A stretch of 64,000 nt of DNA, taken from contig JAULBX010032257.1 in NCBI GenBank assembly GCA_032358255.1, positions 98,942 to 162,941 on the forward strand. The letters are read 5' to 3'. Positions 31,707-45,100 of this stretch are shown one piece after another; position 1 is the first letter of the stretch; every line of letters starts with the position of its first letter. A program made the position numbers and the translations under genes. Source of the stretch: Heterotrichella gracilis. Its lineage: Eukaryota; Sar; Xanthophyceae; Tribonematales; Xanthonemataceae. Below the pieces are notes generated by a model. The model searched no databases, was not told where the DNA came from, and was given only the letters and a program-made list of their open reading frames with translations.

Positions 31707-34700
31707 TCATGCCACTGTGGCCTCCACCTTGGCCGGCAGCTCAAAGCCCATCCCCCGGATGACTGGTGCACACCGCTCACACAGCTCAGGGTGGGAGGCA
31801 TCGACACCAACCTGCACACACAGGGGTAGAGATCAAACCCTGGATGCCGGCACAACGGACAGGCAGCGGAAACCCACAATGCCCCACTTTGATACTCCCT
31901 TGGGAATAACCTGGTTATGGTCCCTGGGCATTCCCTGGCAACAACGTCCCCACTTTTGTGGGGTCTCTCACTGCAAGCATTGATGCGGCGCACTGACACC
32001 CGGCCTTGCTAGGGCCGCTGCGCCATGTGTACGGTTGTCAGTGAAGCGCATCCCACCACACCACCATCCACCACCCACCTGTTTGCTGTCGTTCCAGCGC
32101 CGCATCCAATGCCCGCTCCCCCCCACCCCCTTACAACCCACCCGCCCGCTGGCATCCCACCACCACCACCGCCACCACCACTACCACCACCACCCACCTG
32201 CTCGCTGTAGTTCCAGCACCGGCTGCACTTGGTCCCCGAGGCGCGCGCCACCCCCACCACCACCTTGCCCACTCCCTCCAGCTCAGCAGTGGAGGTGTAG
32301 GCGCACAGCGAGGCAGCTGACGCAGAGTCAACCAGCGTGGCCTGTGGAGGGGGGTGGGAGGGGTGGGAGGGTGAGGGGGGCAGGGGCACAGTATAGGAAA
32401 TGATAGACATGCGGCGGGGTGCAGCGGGCTACGCAACATCAGCCTGTTAATATTTTGCTGTTCTGTAGGCATGGGGCGCAGCATTGTTAATATGTGATGC
32501 TGGTGCGTGCCGTTCCCGGGACTGGTGACCGTTCCGCCCGGCCACATGCACATGCATGGAGGCGTTGCACACGATGCGCACGCCCCGGGGGAGGGTGGGC
32601 TGTTTGCATTACCCACCTGCGAGGTGATGAGCAGGTACCTCAGCGGGTCGGCTGTGTTTGCTGCACCATTGAGCTCCTGCAGCTGTGACCGCAGCGCAGG
32701 GTCCTCCACATACAGCAGCACCTGGGAAAGTGAAGTAGAGCAAACGCTCAAAACAATATAAACCAAAACAAAGTAAATATAAATGAAGTAAACAAGTGCA
32801 GAGCAGCAAATATTGTTTGATATTTATGTAGTTCCATTTGTTCTAGCGGTACGGGCCCCTAGGAACTTGTCAATGTGCGCACATGCTCCATCACCCCGTT
32901 CACCTTGAACACCCTAAACCCTAATCACCCACCACCCAAACCCTCCTAGGGTCTCCCCATCGCACCCACCCACCTGCCCCTCCAGCGACGCCCCCAGGAA
33001 CTTCTCAATGCGCGCCTTCTCCATCACACCGTTAACCTCCGTCCGCAGCGCCAGCACAGCCCTGAACAGCGCCACCTGGCCCTCACCCAGCTCCCCCCAT
33101 TGGGGCTTGGGGGCTGCCCAGCCCGCGGCAAACACTGATCGAGTGGGTGCTGGGTAGGGCAGGTTCTGGTATGCGTCCTCGGCCATGTGGGGTAGGATGG
33201 GGGCGATGGCAGGGAGCAGGCCCTGTGGGATGGGATGGGAAGTTCAGCATTCGACATTCGCGTACAACATCGCCATGCATAATTACATCCTCACGCAAAA
33301 TGCAACTTTACTGTATCCGCCCCAAGGTAATAATTCTGCATGTGGACATGGAACACCGAAATCCCAACGGGGAGGCCTTTGAGGTGCCGTTCACCTCATA
33401 CTGTGTGAAGGCTGGGTTGCATGGCGACGCCTTTTGAAGTGCTGCAAGGGTTCCTGCTAGGGTCTACACTGTGCATTAAGGTCCATTCCCACGCACCTTG
33501 ACCAGCGCCACAAGAACTGTCTGTTTAAGGTTTAGGGTATTGTAGCAGGGTCTGAACTAGGCCAGGGCCCCACCTTGACTAGCGCCGCCAGCACTGTTTG
33601 GCACGCCCTGCGGTCCGCGCCCCCTGTCCCGGCCACGTACAGCCTGTCCTTTGCCACATCCAGGTAGAAATTAGACAGGTCCACCACCACGAAGCGCTGC
33701 AGCGCCTGGTACACGCGGTAGAACTGGTAGGTGGAGTAGGCCGAGTCCATGTCAGCAAGCAGGGTGGAAAACCTGGGAGGGGATGGGGAGTGGAGTTTTA
33801 AGGGTGAACGGTTGGTGGGTGGTGGTGATGGGAGGTTGCGGAACGCATCGGCCGGGGCGACATGTCATGGGCACTTAGGAGGGACTGCACTCCCTACAGG
33901 ACCACCCCTCTCCCCTCCCACACACACATCCCACTGTTGAGCATGTTTCTCAGCACTGTGTCCGTTTGTGAGTTCGCACAGTGCCGTGCGTCTCCCACCC
34001 CACATGCACAACACCCTACTCAACAGACTTCCTCCATCCATCCCTAACCCCCCATTCACCCCTGCCGACACCTCCCACCCACCTGCTGAGCATGTACTTG
34101 TCGGCCTGCGGCAGCTGCTCATAGGGCACCGCATCTGTGGCTGGGTCAAAGTCGTGCAGGTTGCCCAGCAGGAACCGCAGCGTGAAGCGAACCTTGCGGT
34201 AGGTGTCGGCGATCTGCGCAGTGGGGTTGTGGCGGTAAGGTTTGGAAGTTACTGGGCCTTAGGGTTTTGTGTGCGAAGCCAACCTTACAGAAGCACCCTA
34301 AGGGGTCGGCGATCTACCAAACGTGCAGGAGGTAGGCATTAGGGTTTTGGATTGAGGGTTGTGAACATGAACTGGAGGATACTCGCCACCAGCAACAGGG
34401 GTTGGCAAGCGCAGTCACCCCACCCCACCCTACACCACACCCCAACGGTCCTAGCCCCTCTCCACACCACCACCACTACCCACCTGGCTCAAGATGCGCC
34501 CCCCGATCATGACATCCGCGCTGTAATCCACGCTGGACACCCACAGCCGCAGCACATCGGCCCCCAGTGCAGGCTCCTTCTTCTGGTCCTTGCCCCCCTC
34601 AATCACCGACTTGGGGTCCACCACATTCCCCAGGGATTTGCTCATTTTGTACCCCCGCTCGTCCAGCACGAAGCCGTGGGTGAGTACTGTTTTGTATGGC

Positions 34701-37700
34701 GCGTGCCCCTGGGCAGCCACCGAGGTGAGGAGGGAGCTCTGGAACCACCCGCGGTGCTGGTCCGAACCCTGCGCAAGGGTTACTTGCGGGTTAGGTTTTG
34801 AGGAACCGGATCATGATTAGGGTTTGTTGACAATGTTCAAGTTTGATGAGTACAATAAACAGTTCACCTGTAGGGTTTACAGGACCTGCAGTCGGAAACT
34901 TGGAGGCTTTCATTAGGGTTTTCAAGGGATTATCAAGTAGGGTTTTGGGTAGCGGTTTGCTTACCTCTAGGTACAGGTCGGCAGGGTAGTTAAGCCCCTC
35001 CCTGGCCTGAAGCACACCCGCCCATGAGCTGCCGCTGTCAAACCACACGTCCATGGTGTCCTCGCCCTGCGCATGGCACAAAACCCTAGTGAAAACCTAT
35101 CCCAAATGCCTAGGAGAAATGCCCTAATGGCTGACAATCTTGTCTGTAACTCACTAAAAGCACACCAATAATTGCATCCGCAACCCCACCTTGGCAGCCA
35201 CCACCGTCGCCACCACCCGTTCAACCCCCCACCTCATCGCCGCCACCTCCACCACACCACCACCACCCACCTTTCTCAACTTGGCCGCCTCCCCCTTGAG
35301 CCCCTCTGGCAGCAAATCCTCCACCTCCATCTGGAACCATGCATCGCTCCCCTTGGCACTAACCACCTCCGTGATGTGAGCCAGGCTCTCGGGGGTCATC
35401 AGGGGCTCGCCTGCAAGGAAGAGTGTAGGGTTTACGGTCTAGTTCAGGGTTTAGGTTAAGTTTTGCCATCCGCCACCTAGGTGTTGTGGGGCCAGGCTGT
35501 CGGGGGCTTGCCTGCGGTGGGATTGTTGGGGGTTGATGAGAGGGGTGTGTGATGGGGACATCAGGAGCTCTATAACAGTCTTGACAAAGAAAGTAAATCA
35601 CTATTTGCAATTGAGGAGGAGATCAGGTTTTAGCGCCCTGGGTGCAGAAGGCAACAGGGTAAGTTGGGTTTAGGGGTTAGGGTTTACCAGTCTCGATGCA
35701 GTAAAACACCGGTATGGCCCCGCCGCACTGTTTGAGGTTCCATTGCTTACGTTTAGGCTTCATGGATCGGAGTTTAAGGTTTTTAGGGCTTACCTGTCTC
35801 GATGTAATATAACACCGGGATGAGCACCCCCCACTTGCGCTGCCTGGAGATGCACCAATGAGACACCGATTTTAGGGTTTCATTCCGGGTTTAGGGTTTA
35901 GGGCTTCACCTGTCTCAATGTAGTAGAACACCGGGATGGGCACGCCCCACTTGCGCTGCCGGGAGATGCACCAGTCCGACCTTGACTCAGTCATTGCGGT
36001 GATGCGGTTCTCCCCCGTTGCTGGGATCCACTCCACCCCCCTGATGGCCTCAAGGGCGGAGCTGCGGAAACCCTCCACCGACGCAAACCACTGCGTAGGG
36101 TATTTCGGGAGGGTGAGAACGCCAGTGGGGAGGATGGAGACATATGCAGTTAGAAACCATGACAGATGACCAAACATCTGAGCTAACCCTCTACAATTAG
36201 GCAGGAAAATACCGGCATATAGAGAGGTAATTGCCCCCACCAGGTCCCAAAAATGACATTTTCGCTTCAAGGCAATTCCCGGAAATTACATGAAATATTC
36301 ACGAAACAGGGAAGGTAAGGTAGGTAGATAAAAGCTGACGATACAACACTGCCCCACCTGGTCCGTAGCTCTGAAGATGGTTGGCTGCTTTGTGCGCCAG
36401 TCGTAGGGGTACTTGTGCGCGTAGCTCTCCTCGAGCAGCAGGGAACCCTGGCCCCCAAGCGCCTCAATCACAGCGGCATTGCCCTCGCCTTGGACCTGCA
36501 GAAATGTAGGGGTTCAGCCGGAATCCTTTTGGGTAAGTAACTTCATGTTTTCAGCGCCGGTCGCATGGTGACTCCAACGCGGTGTAGGGTCCGCTACAAA
36601 GGTGTAGGGTCCTGCACAGCGCTGGCGAGTGCGGGCCAGGCTGGTTTGATACATGCCACATTGCCACCCACTTGGTGCACCACAAATGGCCCTGCCTCTG
36701 ATGTGAACAGGAACAAGAATTACAATGAGTGCATGTAAATGGAATAGTCTTCACCATTTGAGGTCCTTTCCTTATTTTATTTTCCATACATAAATCTGGC
36801 TTCAAGGCTGAAACGCAGATGTACTTTTTCCATGTATTGCCACCCACCTGCAGCCCCTCAAATGGCCCCGCCTCCGATGTGAACACCCCCGCATCATCCA
36901 CTGGAGACAGAAGCTCCAGACCGTAGCGCTGGCCAACCTGCACAAGGGTAGTGGTGCGTCAGGGAGGAACCCTAGCAGGGGGTATCTAAGCAGGGCTGCA
37001 ACTGAGCCGGGCAGGATTTATATGTTGCTGCCCCTAAGTATGCAGCCTGCGTCCTAAACGATTTCAAGACTTGCGTCAAGTAGGACATAAAGAAAGAAAT
37101 TGGATGAATTTGTGGGAGCTATGTGTAGTGATTATCACCATCTATACGCCGTAGACGTCGGTTGTTTTCATTTCTTTCCTGTTCCCACCTGGTAATCCTC
37201 CTGCCCATGCCCCGGCGCGGTGTGCACCAGGCCGGTACCCGATTCCGTGGTGATGTAATCGCCTCCAATCACCACAGGGCTGGTGCGATCAAACAGCGGG
37301 TGGCGGTAGGTCACCCCCTCCAGCTGGGCCCCCGTGAATGTGGCCAATTTGGCAAATGTCACCCCAAATTTCTCGCCCAGGGGCTCCAGCAGGTCCTCAG
37401 CGATGACCAGCTTTTTGGACCCCCAGGCCCCGGCGCCATCACCCTGCAGGAATGAAACATTTCAGACTTTGCACAATTCTGGAATTTAGAGACTTGCATC
37501 TAGAGAGCTACAGCACATTAAAAATGGGAGACAATCATGGATGATTGTTATTGTGTCAACAATCAACATCCAGATCATGTGACACAGGCATTGAGGGTAT
37601 GGGTTGAAAAAGGAACCCTATACCTAGGGTTTAGGGTTTCACCTGCGCCTCCACCAGCGCGTATGCCAGCCTGTCGTTGACCGCCACTGCCAGGTTGGCG

Positions 37701-40139
37701 GGGATGGTCCAGGGGGTGGTGGTCCAGATGGCAAGGCTGGAACCCTCGAGAAGGGTTTCCGAGCCGGGGGGCAGGTGCGGGCCTGCAACCAGGGGGGAGT
37801 GGGAAGATGGGCGGGGGATGTGAAGGTAATATACAACAACCATGTCCACTCCCTCATTCTACAAATTGTTTGCCATGCACTTGCTCCTCAATGTGTACCC
37901 CTCCGTATATTCTAGCTCAGTCTCCTACCAAAACACTGCCAAAACACTACCGAAACCCTACCAAAACCCTGCCCAAACCCTTACCTGCGCCCACGATGGG
38001 CATGGCCACGTAGATGCTCCTCGAAGTGTGCCCCTCAGGGTATTCAAGCTCTGCCTCAGCCAGAGCGGTGCGGGAGGAGGGGCTCCAATGCACTGGCTTG
38101 CGCCCTCGGTAGATGTGGCCATTAAGGAACATCTGGCCAAACACACGCAGCTGCGCAGCCTCGTAGGCTGGGTCTAGGGTTTGGTAGGGCGCGTCCCACT
38201 CGCCCCAGATGCCCCACCTATGGGGGGGACAAGAGGATGGTCAATTATTGATGCAGTGATATCTCCTTCATCGCACACCATGATGCCATGTGACGCGGGT
38301 GGTTTGGATGAGGTTGCTGGGGGAGCTTGACCACTACAGGTGTGTTTATGATGTACTTTAAGGACACGCATGACTGGCCACCCCCTTCATCCATGCACAA
38401 TCCCTGGCCCTCCTTCTCAGCTTGGTTGCTGCCAATTTCTACCTTGCCTTGCTATCCATGCCCTGGACCACCTTCAGCCTCCATGGGAGTCGCGGACACT
38501 ACGAGAGGGCTCATTTTAGGGGGTTTTGGGGGTTTACCCTCCACGCACCGCATGAACTGCTTCTTCTGGCTGGCGACAGTCTTCAGCGCAAAGTCCCTTG
38601 CCTTCCTCCTCAGCTTAATCGCAGTCAGACCCTTGCGAGCCTCATCCTCCATCCCCTGAAGCACCTTGAGCTCAATGGGGAGGCCGTGGCAATCCCAGCC
38701 GGGCACGAATTTTGCCCTCCTCCCTTGCAGCAGCTGGTACTTGTTGATGAAATCTTTGAGCAGCTTGTTGAGCGCGTGGCCGATGTGGAGGTCGCCGTTG
38801 GCGTAGGGGGGCCCGTCGTGGAGGGTGTAGGGGGCCTAAGGGTGGAAGTTTAGGTTATAATTTAAATTCGCGAATTGAAGTTGGAACCGCAATGGACCTC
38901 CAAATTCATTTCCATCCATTTGAATGTCATTTCAACATCCTTCACCCTGTTTGCTGTGGGGGGTGGAGGGTGGGTGCCGGCTGACGGATGGGGATTGTAT
39001 GGTGCAGGGAGTGGAATTTTTGCACTACTAGTTGCATCATTGCCATACTAGGTAATGGGGCTGGAACCCATCCTGCCCACCCACCCCCTCTCTCCCTGCA
39101 AAAAGCCCTCCCTCCTCTGCCCCCTCACCCCACCCAAACCCATTCCAACTGCTGTCAAGGAGCATTCCAGGGGCGAGGTTTAGGGTTTAGGGTTTAGGCT
39201 GTAGGGTTTTTTCCACTCACCCCTGGGTTGCTCCCCGACAGCGTCTCATACACCTTCTCCTGCTGCCAGAAGCTGTGCAGCTGAGGCTCCCTCACCAGGC
39301 TGTTGGCGCGCATGTCAAACTTGGTTTGGGGCAAGTTGACGGTCCCGCGGTAGGGGCTGGCGTCTGCAATGTGGGTGGGGCGGAGCAGGTAAGAATGGAG
39401 GGTGGTGGTGCGTGATGAGAATGATGGGGGTGTGTGTGTTGTGGTGTTGCCTCGGTAGGTGTTGTGTGTGTGAGTGGTGGTGGGCCAATGGGTGGGTGGG
39501 ACTTGGTACGGACGGTGGTGCGGGGGGTGGGTTGATGGTGCCATGGTAGGGGTTGGCACCTGCGGGGGGTGACCCCCCAAACTCTACATGCCCTAAATCT
39601 GGTGGTGTGTGAGTGTCAGTGCGATGGCGATGCATGGACACTTGGGGCGTTGGTGGTGGCGTGGGTGGTGGCGAACGCGACTGCCTGGCATTGGTGCATA
39701 GCGTGGTGCATGCCTAGTGGGCCCCGAGCGCCATGGCACCAGGTGAAACAGTGATGAAAACATGCAAGGGCACACCATACCCAGGCCAAGTATGGGAGAC
39801 CTAATGGTCTGTGCGATGTCCTGGTGTCACCTGTACCCACGCCATATGCATGCATAATGCAAGCCTTTTGTAAGTGCACGCGTATCCTCTCTGCCATTAG
39901 TCCCCTTCCCTACCTTCATCCTTTTTCTTGGCTTGCACAGGCACCGCGCGGGAGAACAACCGCCATTGTGTGGGCCCCTGTGGGTGTGGGGGTGGGCACA
40001 GCCGTGCCCCGCCGCTGCCCGCCAAACGAATAGTGCGCCCCAGAGCCCGCAGGCCCGTCTGTGGAACAATCAAATGAAGCCTGAAACTCACTCCACCAGG
40101 TAGCAAGGTCGGGTATGCACAAAGAGTTGGTGGTGGCAT
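31707..40139 (-). CDS. Isoleucyl-tRNA synthetase, organellar (bacterial-type)
   Basis: Charges tRNA-Ile in plastid and/or mitochondrion. Eighteen exons, in gene order: 40139-39914, 39363-39221, 38835-38549, 38217-37985, 37782-37643, 37443-37189, 36937-36848, 36495-36358, 36090-35910, 35410-35271, 35066-34965, 34768-34484, 34213-34083, 33772-33574, 33222-32974, 32721-32617, 32341-32198 and 31811-31707. All phases agree: 3153 bases, 1050 residues. Class I motifs: HIGH at residues 140-143 and KMSKS at 686-690. Others present are [10 protein letters not shown], the editing-domain [17 protein letters not shown], and a C-terminal zinc site (CSRC at 1007-1010, CERC at 1027-1030) typical of bacterial IleRS. 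The first exon is Arg/Ser/Pro-rich and ends near [10 protein letters not shown], a plausible transit peptide. A separate cytosolic IleRS is expected elsewhere. Introns carry at least eight exon echoes. Confidence 0.95.
32078..39562 (-). repeat. Eight exon-edge echoes in IleRS introns
   Basis: Decayed direct copies of adjacent exon edges lie at about 32078-32112 (copy of 32190-32225), 32858-32910 (of 32993-33040), 33490-33528 (of 33570-33605), 35480-35515 (of 35375-35415), 35690-35730 and 35790-35852 (both of 35908-35970), 36663-36710 (of 36842-36888) and 39536-39562 (of 39342-39370). Most keep the GT donor or AG acceptor. The pair at 35.7-35.9 kb forms a three-copy series with the true exon at about 100-120 base spacing, with TTTAGGG units between copies. 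Confidence 0.85.
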
Positions 40140-41690
40140 GTATAGTCGGCAGCTAGATAAGCACCCTAGCCCATTTCAGCAAACGACACGAATGCCACAG
40201 TGCGTTAGATAGAGACGACGCACTGGGCTTTTCTTTGCAAGGAATGGGTGCAAATCCAGTGGGCTTGGTACGGTGACAGTACTAGTGCACTCGTACCGAC
40301 TGTGAGAGGGCCACCCTACCAACCATGGTTGCTGGCCGAACGGTGGTGCTAGGCCGCACAGGGGCCACCCCAGGCGGCATAGCTGGGACTAGGGAGCACT
40401 AGAAGACGGTGTGGTGTCAATGCGCCAGCGTAACGCCTTGCATTGCTTCTCGAAGACACACGGCTAGGCACTGCAGTAGACTCCCACAGACGCTAGTGGC
40501 GTCGAGCCCAGTTCCCACAAACAGGCGTCAATGCAGTGTGCAAACCAACACGTCGGGTGATCGGTTAGCCTGTTACAACACCTGTCACCCTTGTGGCATG
40601 GCTTGTGCATTTGCAAGGAGAAGTGCCACGCTATTGCCAGTCTTTTTCGTGTGGTGGGGAAATTGGGTGGGATTTCGGAAATGTTTATATATTTCCCATT
40701 TGATTTTACTAAAATGATTTCGTTTTTGTTTTCGAGGTATTTTTGAATGACGAAGTTGAGACCATCAATGGGGGTTGTGGGACATAACAATGTCTCTCAA
40801 TTCACCATGCAATTACACCATGTGGCCCGGGGGCCAAACGTCTCGCCAGAAACCACACTAAAGCATATGCCATCCCCGTGAAAAAAAGACAGAAAAAACA
40901 CAACGGCCCCTAAGGCCTACACATGGCCGCATACCACCCTGCGTATGCAGAACAACCACATATAGTTTGCTGAACTTGCAAAACACCATAAACTGGACAA
41001 GAACATGCATGCGGGCAATAAACTACAAACTGGGGCCTTACATGCCCTGGAGGATATGGCATGAGCTGCAAAGCGTTGCGATGCAGGGAAAGCACAGCAA
41101 TCTATCCAACTGGCCCGGATGGACCCCCCACAACTCGCCCACCAACCAAATCTAACATGCCAGACAGGATTTCCCGTTAGTGCTGGAACTCTTCTCAGGG
41201 CCCTTTGAAGGCTAAACCCTCCACAGGTGAAACCCTACACAGTGCAAATGCCAGTGCTGCTGCACCCTAGGTGTTTAAATCCTGGCGTTTGCGTGCCCGC
41301 GCGCATAAAGTGCACACTGCGAGCAGCTGCATGTGGAAACAACAGGCACACTATACGCGTGGTGTAAGTCATGTGCCAAGACTGCTGCGCTACATGCCCC
41401 CAACTGCAATGCATGAAGCCGGCGCTTGTTGGCGCCAGGTGCATGATACAATTATAATGATTGCAAAAAAGCACGCTCAGATGCGCTGGGGGTACCCACC
41501 ACTGGTTCTAGTTGCTGATCATGTCGGAGCAACAGCGTGTCATCACAACCCCTCCACAATCTCATGTCCACAGTCGGTCCCATACAGCAAACATAGGAGC
41601 ATCTCGGCCCTCCCCTTGTCTAGGGTGCTGGTGTACGATTTGGAGCAGGTAGTGAACGCAAATATCCCAAACCTATCCCATCTTTCTCTG
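40140..41690. other. Intergenic spacer, no gene seen
   Basis: Upstream of IleRS and beyond the ASNS 3' end. Contains an AT-rich patch at 40670-40760. No exon chain found. Confidence 0.4.
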
Positions 41691-41692
41691 CT

Positions 41693-42150
41693 GCCAAACT
41701 AGTGCACCACCCCAGTACCCAACTTGGCCCAGCCCCTCCCCACTCTTGTCCCCAACCGCATCCCAGACTTTATCCCCGGTCTCCTTCAATGCCAGCTATT
41801 GCACGCCGTTATCCGCCAGCTCTGCCCAAGTTATCCTCAGATCGCCCCAGCTCCCCCCGTTACCAGCTAGTTTACCACCCCATTTGGCCACCAATTCTGC
41901 CAAATCCCCAACTGCATCCCCAACCTGCCTGATCCCCTGTCACCTCCCCACCCACACCCTTGGCCTCCTCCGCTGCCCGCTGCTAGTGCGCCACCCCACT
42001 GGCCATCATCGCCCACCATGTCCCCAATCTTATCCAGCACAAAGCTGCTCCCTGATTCATGGCCTGTGCATGCCAAGGGCCGCGGCTGCCAGCTGCCCAG
42101 CTTAACCCCAAACATGCTCCCCTCCAGATAGCGCACCAATTGGCCGCCAA
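41693..42150 (-). repeat. Copies of the ASNS stop-codon region
   Basis: The end of the ASNS gene (42180-42270, around the stop and the FVLDKIGDE coding piece) is copied at 41967-42072 with few changes. Shorter copies of the CTAGTGCGCCACCCCA-like stop region lie near 41693-41720, 41857-41885 and 42115-42140. All are direct orientation, so the 3' UTR contains about four remnants of the terminal exon. Confidence 0.8.
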
Positions 42151-42191
42151 GCCCTACCCCAATCCCTAAAAAGAAACTCCGCTGCCCGCCG

Positions 42192-45100
42192 CTAGTGCGC
42201 CACCCCATTAGCCATCAGCGCGGCCTCATCCCCGATCTTATCCAGCACAAAGCTGCTCCCGGATTCGTGCACGTTGGTCATGGCGCGCCCCGAAATTTCG
42301 TGCACATTGGCCCACTCCTTATCCCAGGAGATGGCGTGCTCGGTGGAGCAGGCGATGCTGAGCCCCTTGGGGATGGTGTCGTAGGCGCACTGGGACGGGA
42401 ATTTCGACTCGAAGATGGAGCGCAGCAGGTAGTACTCCTGGGTGCGGGGCGTGTGGTCGGGGAAGCGCTCCGCGCGCGCAGCCCACTGCTCCTCCGTCAC
42501 CATGGCCTGGAGGAAACGGTAGGACTTAGGGTTTGGGGTTCAGGGTATAGGGTTTCAGGGAAGGGTTTCGCAAGCGCAGCCCACTGCTCCTCCGTCACCA
42601 TGGCCTGGAGGAAAAGGGAAAGGGAAGGGTTTATGGTTTAGAGTTTAGGGTTTCAGGGAAGCGCTCTGCGCGCGCCGCCCACTGCTCTTCCGTCACCATG
42701 GCCTGGAGGGAAGGGGAAAGGGTAGGCTTAAGGGTTTAGGATTCAAAGTCTCAGGGAACCTAACTGCGTGATGCTGCCCAGCTGGTCCCTCACAACCCCT
42801 CCTGCAAACCAGTTCGACGCCCTAGACCTATTGCAAGAAGCCCAGCCCCTCACCCATGCATAGGCCTTGAGCCCTTCCACCCACGCATGAACTGAAATGC
42901 TCCTGCCTGAACCCTTCAAATCCCCAAACCCTCCTTTCACACCCTGGTCCCTTCAGCCCGTCCACCCATGAGTATCCCACCCTGTCCCTAATCTGCTCCT
43001 GCACAAACCCTCCCCCAACCCCACATCAACCCTAGACCCTTTCTCCAAACCCCAGCCCTCTCACCCGTGCGTAGTCCTTGAGCCCATCCACCCACGAGTA
43101 GCCCACCCCGTCGCTAAACTGCTCCTTCTGCCGCCACAGGATGTCCTCAGGCAAGTAGGGCTGCTCGGTGTCGTGGAAGGCCTTGCGCAGGATGTACTTC
43201 TCGAGCTTTGGGTGCTCGCCATCCGGCCGGGCGGCAAGGTCGATCTGCAAGGGGGGGATTTATGGGTGAGGGGAGTACAGGGTCCCCACAGGGTTGTGTG
43301 TTTAATAATGTCTTTGGGGAGGGTTTGGCGTGTGTTTGGTGTGTATTTAAGCAGGGTACGTTTGGCAATCTGATGTACTTCTCGAGCTTAAGGTGCTCTC
43401 CATCGGGCCGGGCAGCAAGGTCAATCTGGTGGGGGGGAGAAGGGGAGATGCGGATTAGTTAAGAAGTCAAGGGCAGCGTGTGGGTGGGTGGTGTGGTGAA
43501 GCATGCGGGTGAGGGTGTGGTGTGGTGTGACATGCAGATACGGATGGTCTGGGTTGTGGGAGGCCTTGCGCAAATTGTGCATCTCAAGCTTAGGGGTGCT
43601 TGCCATCCGGCCGGGCGACAAGGTCGATCTGGTATGCAGGAAGTTGTGGATCAGAGGGAATTGCAGGGTTTGGTGTGTTTGGCATGTCTTTGAGGAGGGT
43701 TTGGCGAGTGACTTTTAAGCAATTTGGCAGAATAGGAGAGGCAATCTGATGTACTTCCCAAGCTTGACAAAACCGATGGTCTGTACTCCTCATGGCCTGT
43801 GTTCTCATGACCGGTGTGCAGGAGCTCTTTATCAACAAGGTTCTAGGGTTTTAGGGTTTCCTGCTTACCATCTTGTCTGCCGGGTCGATGTTCATGACTG
43901 TGTGCAGGAACTCCTTGTCCAGGAAGGGCACGCGCGTCTCCAGGCCAAAGGCAAAGGGCGCCTTGTTGGCGCGCATGACATCCCACTGGTGCAGCCGGGC
44001 AACCAGGCGGACGGTCTCTCTGCAGGTGGCGGGGAGGGGTGTTACTACTGGGGGATTGGGATGGCGGGGGCTAAAGCTGTACAACTGGGTGGGTGGGGCG
44101 GTGGGGGGTGCGTCACGCCCAACTGGTGCAGCCGAGCGATCATGCGAGGCGAGTGGGGTGGGTGCAGACTAGTACAGGCACCGCCACACACCGTCAGAGA
44201 AGCTGTTTGAGACATGATCACCGCCACATCCCGCAAACACCAAACACCCCGGTGCGCTCCCTTTTTTATACAATTTCTTTCTAGTTGTTTTGTTACTCTC
44301 ATGATAAAGCCCCGCCCCACCCCATCCCCTTCCCTCCCCACCTCTGGAGCCCATCCCTGAACATAATTGCATCCCCGTTCTCCCCTCCCCCTCACCTGTG
44401 GTACTCCTCCCTTGATGGCGCCTTGTGGAAGTACAGGTACCCCCCCAGCGCCTCGTCAGCGCCCTCCCCTGACAGCACCACCTTGATGCCAAGCGCCTTG
44501 ATGCGCCGCGACAGAAGGAACATGGGCACGGAGGCGCGCACCTGGGGGGGACACAGGGTTTCAGCAAGGGTAATGGCCAGGGTTCAGCAAGGGTTGCAAA
44601 AGGAACATGTACACGGAGGAGCGCACGTGGGGGGAGACAACAGGGACTGAGCAAGGGCATTGGCCAGGGTTTCAATCCATGTGCCAGATCCCTATATCCA
44701 GCGCCTCCAGCCCCTCCTCCACAAACAACGTGGACCCGCCAATTCAAAACCCTGATTGACAGCCAATACCCTAAATGATACCCTACCCTCACACCTGCTC
44801 CCACGACTCTATGTGCCAGATCAAGCTCTCCAGTGCATCCAGTCCCTCCTCCACAGTGGCCGTGCACCCACAAGTCAAAACCCTAACTGATACCCAAGAC
44901 CCTACATGATACCCTAACCCCGCACCTGCTCCCACGACTCTATGTGCCATATCAAGCTCTCCAGTGCATCCAGCCCCTCCTCCACAGTGAACGTGAACTC
45001 GTGGTGCTCCGTGCCAAGGAAGTTAGCCACCTTGCGGGCCGCAACCAGGTCGGGGGATCCGGGCAGCCCGATGCTGAAGGTGTGGATCTTGTGCTTGGTG

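Noticed and set aside
42566-43775. Regularly spaced direct repeats resembling a CRISPR-like array
   Set aside because: The repeats are copies of ASNS exon edges, they differ between series, and the setting is eukaryotic introns.
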